64,000 nucleotides of DNA. Source: Terriglobales bacterium (GTDB taxonomy: Bacteria; Acidobacteriota; Terriglobia; Terriglobales; Acidobacteriaceae). Below are positions 27,318 through 36,903 of this stretch, in pieces. Made by a program: the position numbers and the translations under genes. Every line of letters begins with the position of its first letter. Position 1 is the stretch's first letter. The notes under the pieces were generated by a model. The model was not told the DNA's origin, searched no databases, and worked only from the letters and a program-made list of their open reading frames with translations. Location of the stretch: NCBI GenBank assembly GCA_035573675.1, contig DATMAB010000013.1, positions 90,659-154,658 on the forward strand, written 5' to 3'.

Positions 27318-27748
27318 TCGCGGTGGACAGCAACCTTCTGGTGTACGCGCACCGCGAAGACTCTCCCTGGCACGATGCTGCCTACGCTTGCCTGGTGGGA
27401 CTGGCGGAAGGACGAGCAGCTTGGGCCATCCCGTGGCCGTGCCTGCATGAGTTTCTGGCCATCGTCACCCATTCTCGCATTTATGCTCCGCCGACACCGC
27501 TGGAGGCAGCGCTCGACCAGGTCCAAGCCTGGCTCGAATCCCCAAGCCTGGTCCTGATTTCTGAGACCGAAGACTACTGGCCGCAACTCCAAAGTCTGCT
27601 TCGCTCGGGTCGTGCTTCCGGGGCGCAAGTCCACGACGCCCGCGTGGCCGCCCTTTGCCTTCGTCACGGAATCCACGAGTTGTGGACCGCGGACCGAGAC
27701 TTTTCGCGGTTCCCGGCAGTAAAGGTTCGCAATCCCCTCGTCGCCTAG
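27314..27748 (+). CDS. VapC-type PIN domain toxin (ribonuclease)
   Basis: This 144-residue PIN protein begins MIAVDSNLLVYAHREDSPWH with the first catalytic Asp. The glutamate in PWPCLHEFLAIV and the aspartates in HDARVAA and WTADRDFSRF complete the metal site. The toxin cleaves RNA, usually a specific tRNA or rRNA; the target is not predictable. Translational coupling to the antitoxin through ATGA is typical. Confidence 0.95.
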   Translation: MIAVDSNLLVYAHREDSPWHDAAYACLVGLAEGRAAWAIPWPCLHEFLAIVTHSRIYAPPTPLEAALDQVQAWLESPSLVLISETEDYWPQLQSLLRSGRASGAQVHDARVAALCLRHGIHELWTADRDFSRFPAVKVRNPLVA

Positions 27749-27784
27749 AAGCTGTCTGTCACATCCTGTTTTGCCCGACGGTGC

Positions 27785-27908
27785 CCCATGTCTGCGCCAT
27801 GCCTTTCGGCGCAGACGTGGGAAGACCACGTCCGCTTCCTCGCGACCCAAGCGCAGCGAGGGAGCAAGCGCCCGTAGGGCCGCAACGCTCATCGCTTACT
27901 GCTTATCG
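27785..27908. repeat. Long hairpin plus heptamer array at the LMF-fusion stop
   Basis: 27785-27821 folds as a 14-bp stem with one mismatch (CCCATGTCTGCGCC and its partner). 27887-27908, read on the minus strand, is CGATAAG, CAGTAAG, CGATGAG. The TAA of the gene at 27896 lies in CAGTAAG, giving the C-terminus DKQ seen also at 13075. Confidence 0.8.
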
Positions 27909-29842
27909 CCGCCTTCCCGCAACGCGATCTCCGGCACATACACGCCTCGTAGGTCCCGGCTCCACCACGCGCCGGTTTGCCGGCGCTCCTCACGCGTCGT
28001 GAACCGATACTCATAGAACCGCGCCCGCACGAACCTGGGCGGCTTCTCGGGAAACGGATTCTTCTCCAGCAGAGCCAGCACTTCCGGCCGCCCCTCGAGC
28101 AGCCGCACCATCAGGCGGATGACCCAGGGATGGTTGCGCGGGCTGCCCAGCGCGGCGAACCACATCTGCCAGTCGAGGCGCGGCTGGTGCGGCGCCACCC
28201 AACGCGGCCGCCGCATCACGTCGCCCGGCTTGTACTTGAATTCGTACTCCTGCCAGGTGACGCCGTCGTTCGAGCCTTCGAGCACGATCTCCCCGCGCGA
28301 CGTGGTCATCACCGCGAACAACCCGTAGGTGTTCACCAACCGGAACGGATACACGCGCACCAGCACGGCATACCCCGTCTGCGACTCGACGTGAAAGAAC
28401 ATCTCCGCCATCTGGTATCCGCTCACCAGCAGGACGAACGAGGCCAGGAGCGACCCCACGACCATTCTCCACCGCGATACACCACTCTTTCGAAGCGCCG
28501 GGGCGGGAGTTGTGTGAGGGGGCACCACCGCGGTTTCTCTTTGAAAGGGCGCGGCTTCGGCCGCGCCGATAGAAGCCACAAGAGTCAGGGGCTTTAGCCC
28601 CTGAGGCAACACCCACCGGGACACACACCGCGCAAGCAGCTTGTCATCCAAAAGAAAAAAGCACAGCGCCACCGTCAACAGGTTGAAGAACGTGTAGTTC
28701 CCGGTCACGAAGATCAAACCCTGCAGCCCGATGCTCGCCAGCGCGGCGAAGTGCCGCACCCGCCGTGGCGCAAAGAACAGGAACGGAACCGCCAGTTCCG
28801 CCGCGAACATCATCACCGCCTCCAGCTTGTGGAACTCGAGCGGCAACTGGTGCATGTACCACGCCGGGGGCGTGGGCAGCGGCTGCGTCTCGTAGTGATA
28901 GCGCAGCGCGGCCAGCGCTCGCCACGCCGGGTCGCCGCTCAGCAGCTTTACCGCCCCGGACGTGAAGATGAGCCGGAAGAGCAGCCAGCGAAACAGCCAG
29001 CGCGTGACCCTTCCCGCGTCCAGAAAGATAGCCAGGAAGCCTGCTTCGAGCAGCAGCGCGTCCCACTGGAAGCTCATGAAGTCCTGGCCCGCATTCGCGA
29101 GCGACAGGTAGAGAGCGAACAGCGCCAGGCACACCACGGCGCGCGCCGCTGCGCTGATCCTCCCCGTTCCCGCAAGGAAGAAGAGCGCGAGCGCCAGCAC
29201 GACGCCGGCGATGCACACGGCGGTGAGCGCGCGGTCGTTCGCGTCCAGCCAGAAGACGGTGGGCAGCGCCCAGTACGCCTGCGCCCCCAGCGCTTCCTTC
29301 GCCCGCGGCAGCAGTTCTGCGACCGGCAGCACGCCGTGCTCGCCGATCAGCCCGGTCACCTGCAGGCCGAAGGAGGCGAAGGCGATGGCGTAGATCGCCG
29401 CCAGCGCGCGCATGAAAAGCCACGGACCCAGCACGAACGTCTGCGGACCGAGCGGCAGCCCCCACAGCAGTTTCGTCGCGCGCATCGCCAGCCCACGATG
29501 CCTCGCTACCCATCCGTAGAAGGCTTCCGTCAGCGGCTCGGCCAGCGGCACGTGCTGGTACGCCCAGAGCATCCATCCCTTGCCGCGCACCGGTGCAAGC
29601 AGCGTGAACACCGCTTCGGCGCCGCGCAGCACCCGTCCGTGCGGCTCGATGAGCGTCACCGCGGCGGCAAAGTCCTCCCGCGGGACCTGCGGAAACCGCT
29701 CCCCGACCTCCTGGAACGCCACGTACTCGACGCTCTCCCCGGTGAGCTGCTTCCAGGATTCGACCCAGGCGCGGCAGAATCCGCAACCGCCGTCGAACAC
29801 CAGCACCCGCCGTCCTTCGCCCTCTTGCAAGTACAGGCTCAT
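27896..29842 (-). CDS. DCC1-like thiol oxidoreductase fused to lipase maturation factor domain
   Basis: This 648-residue fusion starts with a DCC1 domain (about residues 1-120): VLVFDGGCGFCRAWVESWKQ holds the C-x-x-C pair. About eight membrane helices follow with lipase maturation factor blocks (GQDFMSFQWDALLLEAGFLA, RLIFTSGAVKLLSGDPAWRA, HYETQPLPTPPAWYMHQLPL). The C-terminal domain has GLFAVMTTSRGEIVLEGSND and RPRWVAPHQPRLDWQMWFAA. LMF proteins help lipases fold in the eukaryotic ER; a link to disulfide handling is an inference from the fusion. Residues about 412-440 are a repeat-derived insertion, and the last codons come from a heptamer array. Confidence 0.88.
   Translation of the reverse strand: MSLYLQEGEGRRVLVFDGGCGFCRAWVESWKQLTGESVEYVAFQEVGERFPQVPREDFAAAVTLIEPHGRVLRGAEAVFTLLAPVRGKGWMLWAYQHVPLAEPLTEAFYGWVARHRGLAMRATKLLWGLPLGPQTFVLGPWLFMRALAAIYAIAFASFGLQVTGLIGEHGVLPVAELLPRAKEALGAQAYWALPTVFWLDANDRALTAVCIAGVVLALALFFLAGTGRISAAARAVVCLALFALYLSLANAGQDFMSFQWDALLLEAGFLAIFLDAGRVTRWLFRWLLFRLIFTSGAVKLLSGDPAWRALAALRYHYETQPLPTPPAWYMHQLPLEFHKLEAVMMFAAELAVPFLFFAPRRVRHFAALASIGLQGLIFVTGNYTFFNLLTVALCFFLLDDKLLARCVSRWVLPQGLKPLTLVASIGAAEAAPFQRETAVVPPHTTPAPALRKSGVSRWRMVVGSLLASFVLLVSGYQMAEMFFHVESQTGYAVLVRVYPFRLVNTYGLFAVMTTSRGEIVLEGSNDGVTWQEYEFKYKPGDVMRRPRWVAPHQPRLDWQMWFAALGSPRNHPWVIRLMVRLLEGRPEVLALLEKNPFPEKPPRFVRARFYEYRFTTREERRQTGAWWSRDLRGVYVPEIALREGGDKQ
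28548..28604 (-). repeat. Palindromic element inside the DCC-LMF gene
   Basis: Two perfect hairpins: GGCGCGGC-TTCG-GCCGCGCC (28548-28567) and TCAGGGGC-TTTA-GCCCCTGA (28585-28604). In the gene's frame it encodes GLKPLTLVASIGAAEAAPFQ, located in a loop between membrane helices. Confidence 0.85.
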
Positions 29843-29892
29843 GGCCGCTCAGCATACCCCGAACCCGCCTACACCCTCCCCCGCCGCCCTGC

Positions 29893-29985
29893 GAAAAAAT
29901 AAAAAAGAAAAGAGAAGAGGGAAGAAGGAAAAAAGGAAAGCTAAGAAAGAAAAAGAGGAAAGAAGAGAAACAAGACAAAAAAGAC
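29893..29985. repeat. Polypurine/polypyrimidine tract of about 93 bp
   Basis: The plus strand is almost only A and G here (AAAAAATAAAAAAGAAAAG type), with three or four interruptions. On the minus strand it is a poly-pyrimidine run directly downstream of tRNA-Asn and may act in its termination. It is very unlike the GC-rich surroundings. Confidence 0.85.
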
Positions 29986-30061
<76 letters not shown>

Positions 30062-30209
30062 GTGCGGAGGCCGCGTTGCGCGGCCTCTTCTTTTATAGCA
30101 TGGGGCGGCGGGACTGGGTAGGCCCGAGTCTGGTAGGCTGGAGACCTGCAAGCCGAGTCCTGAGCGCCCCGAGGAGCATCCGTCCATGCTTACAACCGAG
30201 GATCCAGCC

Positions 30210-32429
30210 ATGCGGAAAGCCATGTTCTTGACAGTCGTATTGCTGCTGTTGCTGCCGTTGGTGCTGATGTCGGGTGCGGTGGCCGCACAGACCAGTGTGG
30301 CTACGAACACGGCACAGACGAGCGCCGCGGCGGCCGGGAGCGCAACGGGCGCGAGCGCCACCACGAGCGCGCCTGCGCCGACGCCGCCCAAGACCAAGAT
30401 CGCCATCGTGGAGGACACCCTGCACGGACACAAGATCGTTGATCCCTATCGCTACCTCGAGAACGGCGACGACCCTGCGACGCAGGAGTTCGGCCGCGAC
30501 CAGTACGCTTACACGCGCGCGGTGCTGGATCCGCTGCCGGGGCGCGACCGGATGCGGGCGCGGCTGACCGAGCTGCTCTCCATCGGGACACTGGGCGTCT
30601 CGCCGCAAATCGCGGGCGGATGGTATTTCTACACGCGGCGCGACGCCGGGCAGAACCAGCCGGTGCTGTACGCGCGCAAGGGTGTGGACGGCCGGGACCG
30701 CGTGCTGGTGGACGTGAACAAGATGGCCGCCGATGCAACCATCGCGCTCGACTACTGGACGGTTTCCGACGACGGCAAGTACGTGGTCTCGTTTACCTCG
30801 CCGAGCGGCACCGAGCACTGCGTGATCCGCATCCTGGAGACGGCCACCGGCCAGCAGCTTCCGGAAGAGATCTACGTAGGGCGCGGGCGCAGCCTGGCCT
30901 TTCTGCCGGACAATTCGGGCTTCTACTACACGCGCTTCCCGAAGAAAGGAACGGTGCCGGCAGGCGAGGAGATGTACAACCCGCGCATCTTCTATCACAA
31001 GCTGGGCACGGCGCCGGACGGCAGCGAGGACAAGCTGGTGTTCGGCGAGGGCCTGCACCCGCAGCACTGGCCGAGCGTTTCGCTTTCCGAAGACGGCCGC
31101 TGGATGCTGATCCAGATCTTCCAGGGGTGGACGAAGACGGAGCTGAAGATCAAGGACCTGAAGTCGGACGGCCCGTTCGTCGACGTCACCAGCGGCAAGG
31201 ACTTCCTGTACACGGGCTTCGTTTACAAGGGTGACGTCTACATCCACACCAATGAGGATGCGCCGAAGTATCGCGTCTTCCGCGTGGCGGCAGAGAATCC
31301 GGCACGCACCGCCTGGAAGGAAATCATCCCGGAAACCGAGAACGTGCTGCAGACAGTGGCGCTGGTCGGAGGCAAGCTGGTCACGGAATACCAGAAGAAC
31401 GCGGCCTCGCTGGTAAAGGTGTTCACGCTCGAAGGCAAGCCGGCGGGCGAGGTGCCGTTGCCCACGCTGGGCACCGTGGGCGGCATCGGCGGGCAGCACG
31501 ACAGCCCGCAGGCGCTGATCAACTTCCATTCCTACACGGTGCCGCCGGTGTTGATTCGCTACGACATCGCCGACGGGAAGACGGGCGTGTTCGCGAAGAT
31601 CGAGGCGCCGATTGATCCGTCACCCTACGAGGTCAAGCAGGTCTGGTACACCTCGAAGGACGGGACCAAGGTGCCGATGTTCATCGTGAGTCGCAAGGGG
31701 CTGAAGCTCGACGGCAACAATCCCACGCTACTCTACGGCTACGGCGGCTTCCAGCAAAGCATGACGCCGCAGTTCCGGCGGTCGTTGTTCCTGTGGCTGG
31801 ACGCGGGCGGCGTGTACGCCGAGGCCAACCTGCGCGGCGGCTCCGAGTTCGGCGAAGAGTGGCATCGCGCGGGGATGCTGGAGAAGAAACAGAACGTCTT
31901 CGACGACTTCATCGCCGCGGCCGAGTACCTGATCCAGGAGAAGTACACGAACAAGGACCGGCTGGCGATCCAGGGCGGGTCGAACGGGGGCCTGCTGGTG
32001 GGGGCGGCGCTGACGCAGCGTCCGGAACTGTTCCGCGCCGTGGTGTGTCAGGTGCCGCTGCTCGACATGCTGCGCTACCAGAACTTCCAAATCGCCAAAC
32101 TCTGGATTCCCGAATACGGCTCGGCGGAAGACCCCAAGCAGTTCGATTTCCTGTATGCGTACTCGCCCTACCATCGCGTGAAGGAGGGCACGGAGTATCC
32201 GGCAATCCTGATCACGACGGCGGAGAGCGATACGCGCGTCGATCCCATGCACTCACGCAAGATGACGGCGCGGCTGCAAGCGGTGGCAAAAAACGGCGCC
32301 GACCGGCCCATCCTGCTGCGCATCGAGCCCAAGGCCGGGCACGGACAGGGCAAGCCGGTGAGCAAGCAGATCGAGGAAGGGATTGATGTGTGGTCGTTCC
32401 TGTTCTGGCAGTTGGGTGTGAAGCAGTAA
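30210..32429 (+). CDS. Secreted prolyl oligopeptidase (S9A)
   Basis: This protein of about 739 residues has a signal peptide ([20 protein letters not shown]) and an Ala/Thr/Ser-rich linker. The seven-bladed beta-propeller begins [18 protein letters not shown]. The C-terminal alpha/beta-hydrolase carries the triad: Ser591 in GGSNGG, Asp in [11 protein letters not shown] and His in [15 protein letters not shown] and [14 protein letters not shown] are family hallmarks. It cleaves short peptides after proline, probably in the periplasm. The ATG at 30210 gives the best signal peptide; 30186 is an upstream alternative. Its TAA lies in a heptamer array followed by a terminator. Confidence 0.96.
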   Translation: MRKAMFLTVVLLLLLPLVLMSGAVAAQTSVATNTAQTSAAAAGSATGASATTSAPAPTPPKTKIAIVEDTLHGHKIVDPYRYLENGDDPATQEFGRDQYAYTRAVLDPLPGRDRMRARLTELLSIGTLGVSPQIAGGWYFYTRRDAGQNQPVLYARKGVDGRDRVLVDVNKMAADATIALDYWTVSDDGKYVVSFTSPSGTEHCVIRILETATGQQLPEEIYVGRGRSLAFLPDNSGFYYTRFPKKGTVPAGEEMYNPRIFYHKLGTAPDGSEDKLVFGEGLHPQHWPSVSLSEDGRWMLIQIFQGWTKTELKIKDLKSDGPFVDVTSGKDFLYTGFVYKGDVYIHTNEDAPKYRVFRVAAENPARTAWKEIIPETENVLQTVALVGGKLVTEYQKNAASLVKVFTLEGKPAGEVPLPTLGTVGGIGGQHDSPQALINFHSYTVPPVLIRYDIADGKTGVFAKIEAPIDPSPYEVKQVWYTSKDGTKVPMFIVSRKGLKLDGNNPTLLYGYGGFQQSMTPQFRRSLFLWLDAGGVYAEANLRGGSEFGEEWHRAGMLEKKQNVFDDFIAAAEYLIQEKYTNKDRLAIQGGSNGGLLVGAALTQRPELFRAVVCQVPLLDMLRYQNFQIAKLWIPEYGSAEDPKQFDFLYAYSPYHRVKEGTEYPAILITTAESDTRVDPMHSRKMTARLQAVAKNGADRPILLRIEPKAGHGQGKPVSKQIEEGIDVWSFLFWQLGVKQ

Positions 32430-32454
32430 GCGATAAGCGATAAGCAATAAGCGA
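32424..32454 (+). repeat. Heptamer array containing the prolyl oligopeptidase stop
   Basis: CAGTAAG, CGATAAG, CGATAAG, CAATAAG. The gene's TAA (32427-32429) is in the first unit, and each following unit repeats TAA one frame later. Confidence 0.88.
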
Positions 32455-32455
32455 G

Positions 32456-32480
32456 GGGCGCCGGGAGGCGCCCTTTTTTT
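32456..32480 (+). terminator. Rho-independent terminator
   Basis: A perfect GGGCGCC-GGGA-GGCGCCC hairpin (32456-32473) is followed by seven T. It ends the prolyl oligopeptidase transcript. Confidence 0.92.
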
Positions 32481-32541
32481 GCTGCCCTCCCTCGCTCGCC
32501 CTCATTCCACACAGTTCGGTCGGGCGAACTCGGGAGGGCAG
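32481..32541. repeat. Inverted repeat GCTGCCCTCC / GGGAGGGCAGC
   Basis: GCTGCCCTCC at 32481 and GGGAGGGCAGC at about 32531 face each other across about 40 bp. I see nothing further in 32542-32773. Confidence 0.6.
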
Positions 32542-32773
32542 CGGGGTGTTTCCCTGGCCGCCACAACCTAGTCGAGAGTCCGGTTACCGGCGATTCACTT
32601 GTCCGTCTGTTGGGCACGATTCTGCCGGATCTTCCGTCGCCCCTCAGGTCAAGGGCTCCTCGTTTCTGGCGCTGGCCGCCGCTGCAGCAGTGGTTGACGG
32701 GCGCGACGATTGCAGATTGCCGGTTGCTGATTGATGATGGACACCTGCGATGCCTGGCCCACGCCTATCTCCG

Positions 32774-33529
32774 ATGATCCGGCTGATGGCGGTTATCGTG
32801 TGCCTGGGGCTGGCGGCGTGCCGGCGGGTACCGAGCGAATACTCGGCGGAGATGGTGCTGCGCACGGTGTCGCGGCATCCCGTGTTCGAAGAAATCGCGT
32901 ACGAGAAGCTGGAAGCGAAGGTGGCGGCGACGGACGGAAGAGTCCGGCTGGAGACGCCGGATTTCGTGCTGATTCTTTCCTTAGAGAACGGCAGGGAGGT
33001 CTGGACACCTTCCAGCGGAGCAAGCGGGCGCTCGGGCGGCGGCGCGCAGGATTCGCAAGGCCGGGGCTGGCTGCTGCTGAAGCGCGGGCGGCTGGAGGTG
33101 GAGGACCCGGGCAAGCCGGGCGGCCCGCCGCCGAAGATACGCCAGCCGATGATGCGCAAGTACATCGCGCTGACGCCGCAGAACCTGTCGGCATGGCCGC
33201 GACTGGGAGCGCTGGTGGTGCTGGCGTCGCAACTTGCGCCGCCGCCCGACGGCAAGGCGCACGTGTGCGTGGAGCGGGCGAAAGACTGCCGCAAGGTGGC
33301 GACGGAGGCCATCGGCGGACGCGCCGCCGAGAAATGGGAGTACGTCGAGGGCGACCGCCCTGTGCGCGTGTGGACAGACGCCAAGCTGGGGATCCCGGTG
33401 CGCAGCGACCTGTTCGAAGTGAAGAGCATCTTCGTGGGGCCGCAGGAGCGGGAATTGTTTGAGAGGCCGAGCGAGTATGAGGAGTACGGCGCGGCTGAGA
33501 CGCCGCGCAAACGCCTCAACCTTCCTTGA
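32774..33529 (+). CDS. Predicted lipoprotein, unknown function
   Basis: This 251-residue protein has a short lipoprotein signal (MIRLMAVIVCLGLAACRRVP) with lipobox LAAC. The mature part is basic and beta-rich (GRVRLETPDFVLILSLENGR, then HVCVERAKDCRKVATEAIGG, then VRVWTDAKLGIPVRSDLFEV), with a glycine/proline-rich loop in the middle. No family is recognised. ATG 32774 is preferred to 32750 because it begins the signal sequence. The SAM hydroxide adenosyltransferase gene follows 76 bp later on the same strand. Confidence 0.7.
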   Translation: MIRLMAVIVCLGLAACRRVPSEYSAEMVLRTVSRHPVFEEIAYEKLEAKVAATDGRVRLETPDFVLILSLENGREVWTPSSGASGRSGGGAQDSQGRGWLLLKRGRLEVEDPGKPGGPPPKIRQPMMRKYIALTPQNLSAWPRLGALVVLASQLAPPPDGKAHVCVERAKDCRKVATEAIGGRAAEKWEYVEGDRPVRVWTDAKLGIPVRSDLFEVKSIFVGPQERELFERPSEYEEYGAAETPRKRLNLP

Positions 33530-33605
33530 CAGCGGGCGCGATGGCGCGATAACTTCCGAGGGCTTTCCCGGCGGTCTAATTTTCGCCCGCAGGAGCGCAG
33601 CGTCC

Positions 33606-34424
33606 GTGCCCCAACGCCTGATCACGTTCACCACCGACTTCGGCACCAGCGACCACTACGTGGGCACGATGAAGGGCGTGATCCTGATGATCAATCCGCA
33701 GGCGCAGATCGTGGACATTTCCAACCACCTGCACTCCTATGACGTGCTGGACGGCGCGCTGACCATCGCCCAGGCCTACCGCTACTTTCCGTCCAACACG
33801 CTGCACATCGTGCTGGTGGATCCGGGCGTGGGGACGTCGCGGCGTCCGCTGCTGGCGGTGACCGAGAAGCACGTCTTCCTGGCGCCGGATAACGGGGTGC
33901 TCTCGCTGGTGTACGAGATGGAAGAGCGGCTGCAGGTCTTCCACATCACCGCGGACCACTACTTTCTGCAGCCCATGAGCCAGACCTTCCACGGACGCGA
34001 CCTGTTCGCGGCCGTGGCCGGATGGCTGAGCAAGGGCGTGGAGGTGACGAAGTTCGGCGACGAGATCACCGACTTCGTGCGCTTCGCGGCTCCCAAGCCC
34101 AAGCCCATCAGCGAGAAGCTGATGAAAGGCGTGGTGCTGAAAGTGGACAAGTTCGGCAACCTGATCACCAACTTCACACCCAAGGACGTGCCGCAATTGT
34201 TCGAACCCGAGCCGCCGCCGTTCAAGATCCTGATCGGCAAGAACGAAGTGCTGCGCATGCGCAAGGCCTACGCGGAAGGCGCGGCCGGCGAGGTGTTCGG
34301 CATCCTGGGGTCGATGGGATATCTCGAGATCGCGACGCACCGTGGCGCCGCGGCGCGCGCGCTGGGCGCGGACAAGGGCAGCGATGTCGGCGTGCTGTTC
34401 GGCGAAGCGCCGGCAGGGGGATGA
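33606..34424 (+). CDS. SAM hydroxide adenosyltransferase (DUF62, chlorinase/fluorinase family)
   Basis: This 272-residue protein belongs to the family that hydrolyses S-adenosylmethionine to adenosine and methionine. Markers are ITFTTDFGTSDHYVGTMKGV, VDISNHLHSYDVLDGALTIA, the VDPGVGTSRRPLLAV segment with the catalytic Asp/Arg, and TFHGRDLFAAVAGWL with the His. The NLITNF motif starts the C-terminal barrel. The loop that marks true fluorinases is not evident. The GTG at 33606 begins VPQRLITFTTDFG; the longer open frame upstream overlaps the lipoprotein gene. Confidence 0.92.
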   Translation: MPQRLITFTTDFGTSDHYVGTMKGVILMINPQAQIVDISNHLHSYDVLDGALTIAQAYRYFPSNTLHIVLVDPGVGTSRRPLLAVTEKHVFLAPDNGVLSLVYEMEERLQVFHITADHYFLQPMSQTFHGRDLFAAVAGWLSKGVEVTKFGDEITDFVRFAAPKPKPISEKLMKGVVLKVDKFGNLITNFTPKDVPQLFEPEPPPFKILIGKNEVLRMRKAYAEGAAGEVFGILGSMGYLEIATHRGAAARALGADKGSDVGVLFGEAPAGG

Positions 34425-34432
34425 AAAGCCGG

Positions 34433-34571
34433 CCACGGATGCACACGGATTAACACGGATTCCTTCATTTTCCTTTCAACCGCAACACCTGCCTTCGAAG
34501 TGCTTTCCCAAGACTCTGTGCCAACCGCAGGCCACAAGCGGACTTCCGTGTTGATCCGTGAAATCCGTAGC
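34433..34571. repeat. Inverted pair of CACGGATT-word arrays
   Basis: 34433-34461 has CACGGATG, CACACGGATT, AACACGGATT. 34546-34570 has the opposite strand word (TCCGTGTTGATCCGTGAAATCCG). They flank about 85 bp without features. The right arm abuts the TAG stop of the minus-strand gene at 34571. Confidence 0.75.
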
Positions 34572-34804
34572 TAGGGATTCTTGGGTTTAGGGCGGGCGTA
34601 GCGATCCATCTCGGCGGTCCATTCAAGGAAGCGGGTCAGGTTGTGGCGCTCGCGCCAGAAGAATCCCCAGAACTCGAGAAAACCGACCTGGTTCATCTTC
34701 AAGCCGCAATAGGTTTCGATGCGCCACTTGAGATAAGGACTGCGCCAGGGCGCCAGACGATGCCCGCGCGTGGCGTTCCAGAGGAAGCGGAGGATGTAGC
34801 GCAT
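34571..34804 (-). CDS. Small conserved hypothetical protein
   Basis: This 77-residue basic, aromatic-rich protein (MRYILRFLWNATRGHRLAPW, then SPYLKWRIETYCGLKMNQVG, then FFWRERHNLTRFLEWTAEMD) is not hydrophobic enough to be clearly membrane-inserted. It has no recognised domain. It is read divergently from the TPR gene. Confidence 0.7.
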   Translation of the reverse strand: MRYILRFLWNATRGHRLAPWRSPYLKWRIETYCGLKMNQVGFLEFWGFFWRERHNLTRFLEWTAEMDRYARPKPKNP

Positions 34805-34841
34805 TTGCGTGTCGCTTCGAGTATAGCGGGGAAGAGGGCGC

Positions 34842-34880
34842 AGTGAGCAGTAAGGAGTAAGCAGTAGGCGATAGGCGACA
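34842..34880. repeat. Heptamer array, word (C/G)AGTAAG
   Basis: CAGTGAG, CAGTAAG, GAGTAAG, CAGTAGG, CGATAGG, CGACAAA. It lies in the divergent spacer, just upstream of the TAGAAT box (34894-34899) that would start the TPR gene mRNA about 3 nt before its ATG. Confidence 0.8.
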
Positions 34881-34908
34881 AAGAGCTGCGTGCTAGAATC
34901 CGGCGAGG

Positions 34909-35271
34909 ATGAGCGATTCCAGCAACCGACACACGGCGGAAGACCACTACTACGCGGCGCTGGACCTGTTCGCCGAGGGCCGGCACGAAGAGGCGGTGGC
35001 GGAGTATCAGCGGTCGCTGGAGATCGACCCCGCGTTCGCTGACGCGCTGCACGGGTTGGCGCGCGCCTATCAGGACCTGGAGCGCTACGACGAAGCCATC
35101 GAGGTGGCGAAGCGAGCCGCCGAACTCGATCCCAACGACGTGCTGGCCCACACCAGCCTCTCCATCCTGTATCAAAAGAAGGGCATGATCGCGGAAGCCG
35201 AAGCGGAAGGAAACAAGGCGCGGATCCTGGGGTGGAAGCAGGAGTTGAAAAAGAAAGCGACTAGCGAGTAG
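34909..35271 (+). CDS. Tetratricopeptide repeat protein
   Basis: This 120-residue protein has three TPR units (DHYYAALDLFAEGRHEEAVA, then AEYQRSLEIDPAFADALHGL, then RYDEAIEVAKRAAELDPNDV) and a basic tail. It has no signal peptide and is probably a cytosolic adaptor. The TAG stop lies in a heptamer array (GAGTAGC), so the end ATSE is repeat-derived. Confidence 0.85.
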   Translation: MSDSSNRHTAEDHYYAALDLFAEGRHEEAVAEYQRSLEIDPAFADALHGLARAYQDLERYDEAIEVAKRAAELDPNDVLAHTSLSILYQKKGMIAEAEAEGNKARILGWKQELKKKATSE

Positions 35272-35320
35272 CTGCTAGCCGCTAGCTTTTGGCTTTTTGG
35301 CTCTTGGCTCTTGGCTTTGA
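35258..35320 (+). repeat. Heptamer arrays, words nnCTAGC then CTTGGCT
   Basis: GACTAGC, GAGTAGC, TGCTAGC, CGCTAGC (35259-35286) include the stop of the TPR gene. They pass into TTTTGGC, TTTTTGG, CTCTTGG, CTCTTGG (35287-35316). Confidence 0.82.
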
Positions 35321-35337
35321 CGTGCCCCGCAAACACC

Positions 35338-35434
35338 CAGGTCCTTCGCTCGGGCTACCCGTGCACGATCAGCCGCACCGTGATGCGCGGCTGCGGCGTA
35401 GGCGCGCGCGTTTCTCCCTCGCTCAGGATGACGG
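35338..35434 (-). repeat. GTCATCCTGAG family element, copy 3 (reverse)
   Basis: Reverse orientation: CAGGTCCTTCGCTCGGG at the left end and CTCCCTCGCTCAGGATGACGG at the right. The interior (35356-35415) is longer and different from copies 1 and 2, and holds a CAGCCGC/GCGGCTG-type hairpin. Confidence 0.82.
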
Positions 35435-35494
35435 CACATTCAAGACATCGCTGGAGAAGCGAAACTCAAGCCTGGGCTACCAGCTTAGCTCCAA

Positions 35495-35530
35495 GCATTT
35501 GGCTATGAGCCAAAGGCTAAGAGCCAATTG
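35495..35530. repeat. Degenerate TTTGGCTATGAG-type words
   Basis: Words such as TTTGGCT, GAGCCAAAGG and AGAGCCAATT make an imperfect inverted pair (TTGGCT/AGCCAA) just before the pilR stop region. Probably the same family as 35287-35316. Confidence 0.55.
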
Positions 35531-35535
35531 CAGCG

Positions 35536-36895
<1,360 letters not shown>

Positions 36896-36903
<8 letters not shown>

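Noticed and set aside
28644..29978. Alternative minus frame over the DCC-LMF gene
   Set aside because: Shadow frame: Arg/Ala-rich, begins in the polypyrimidine tract and lacks the membrane pattern seen in the true frame.
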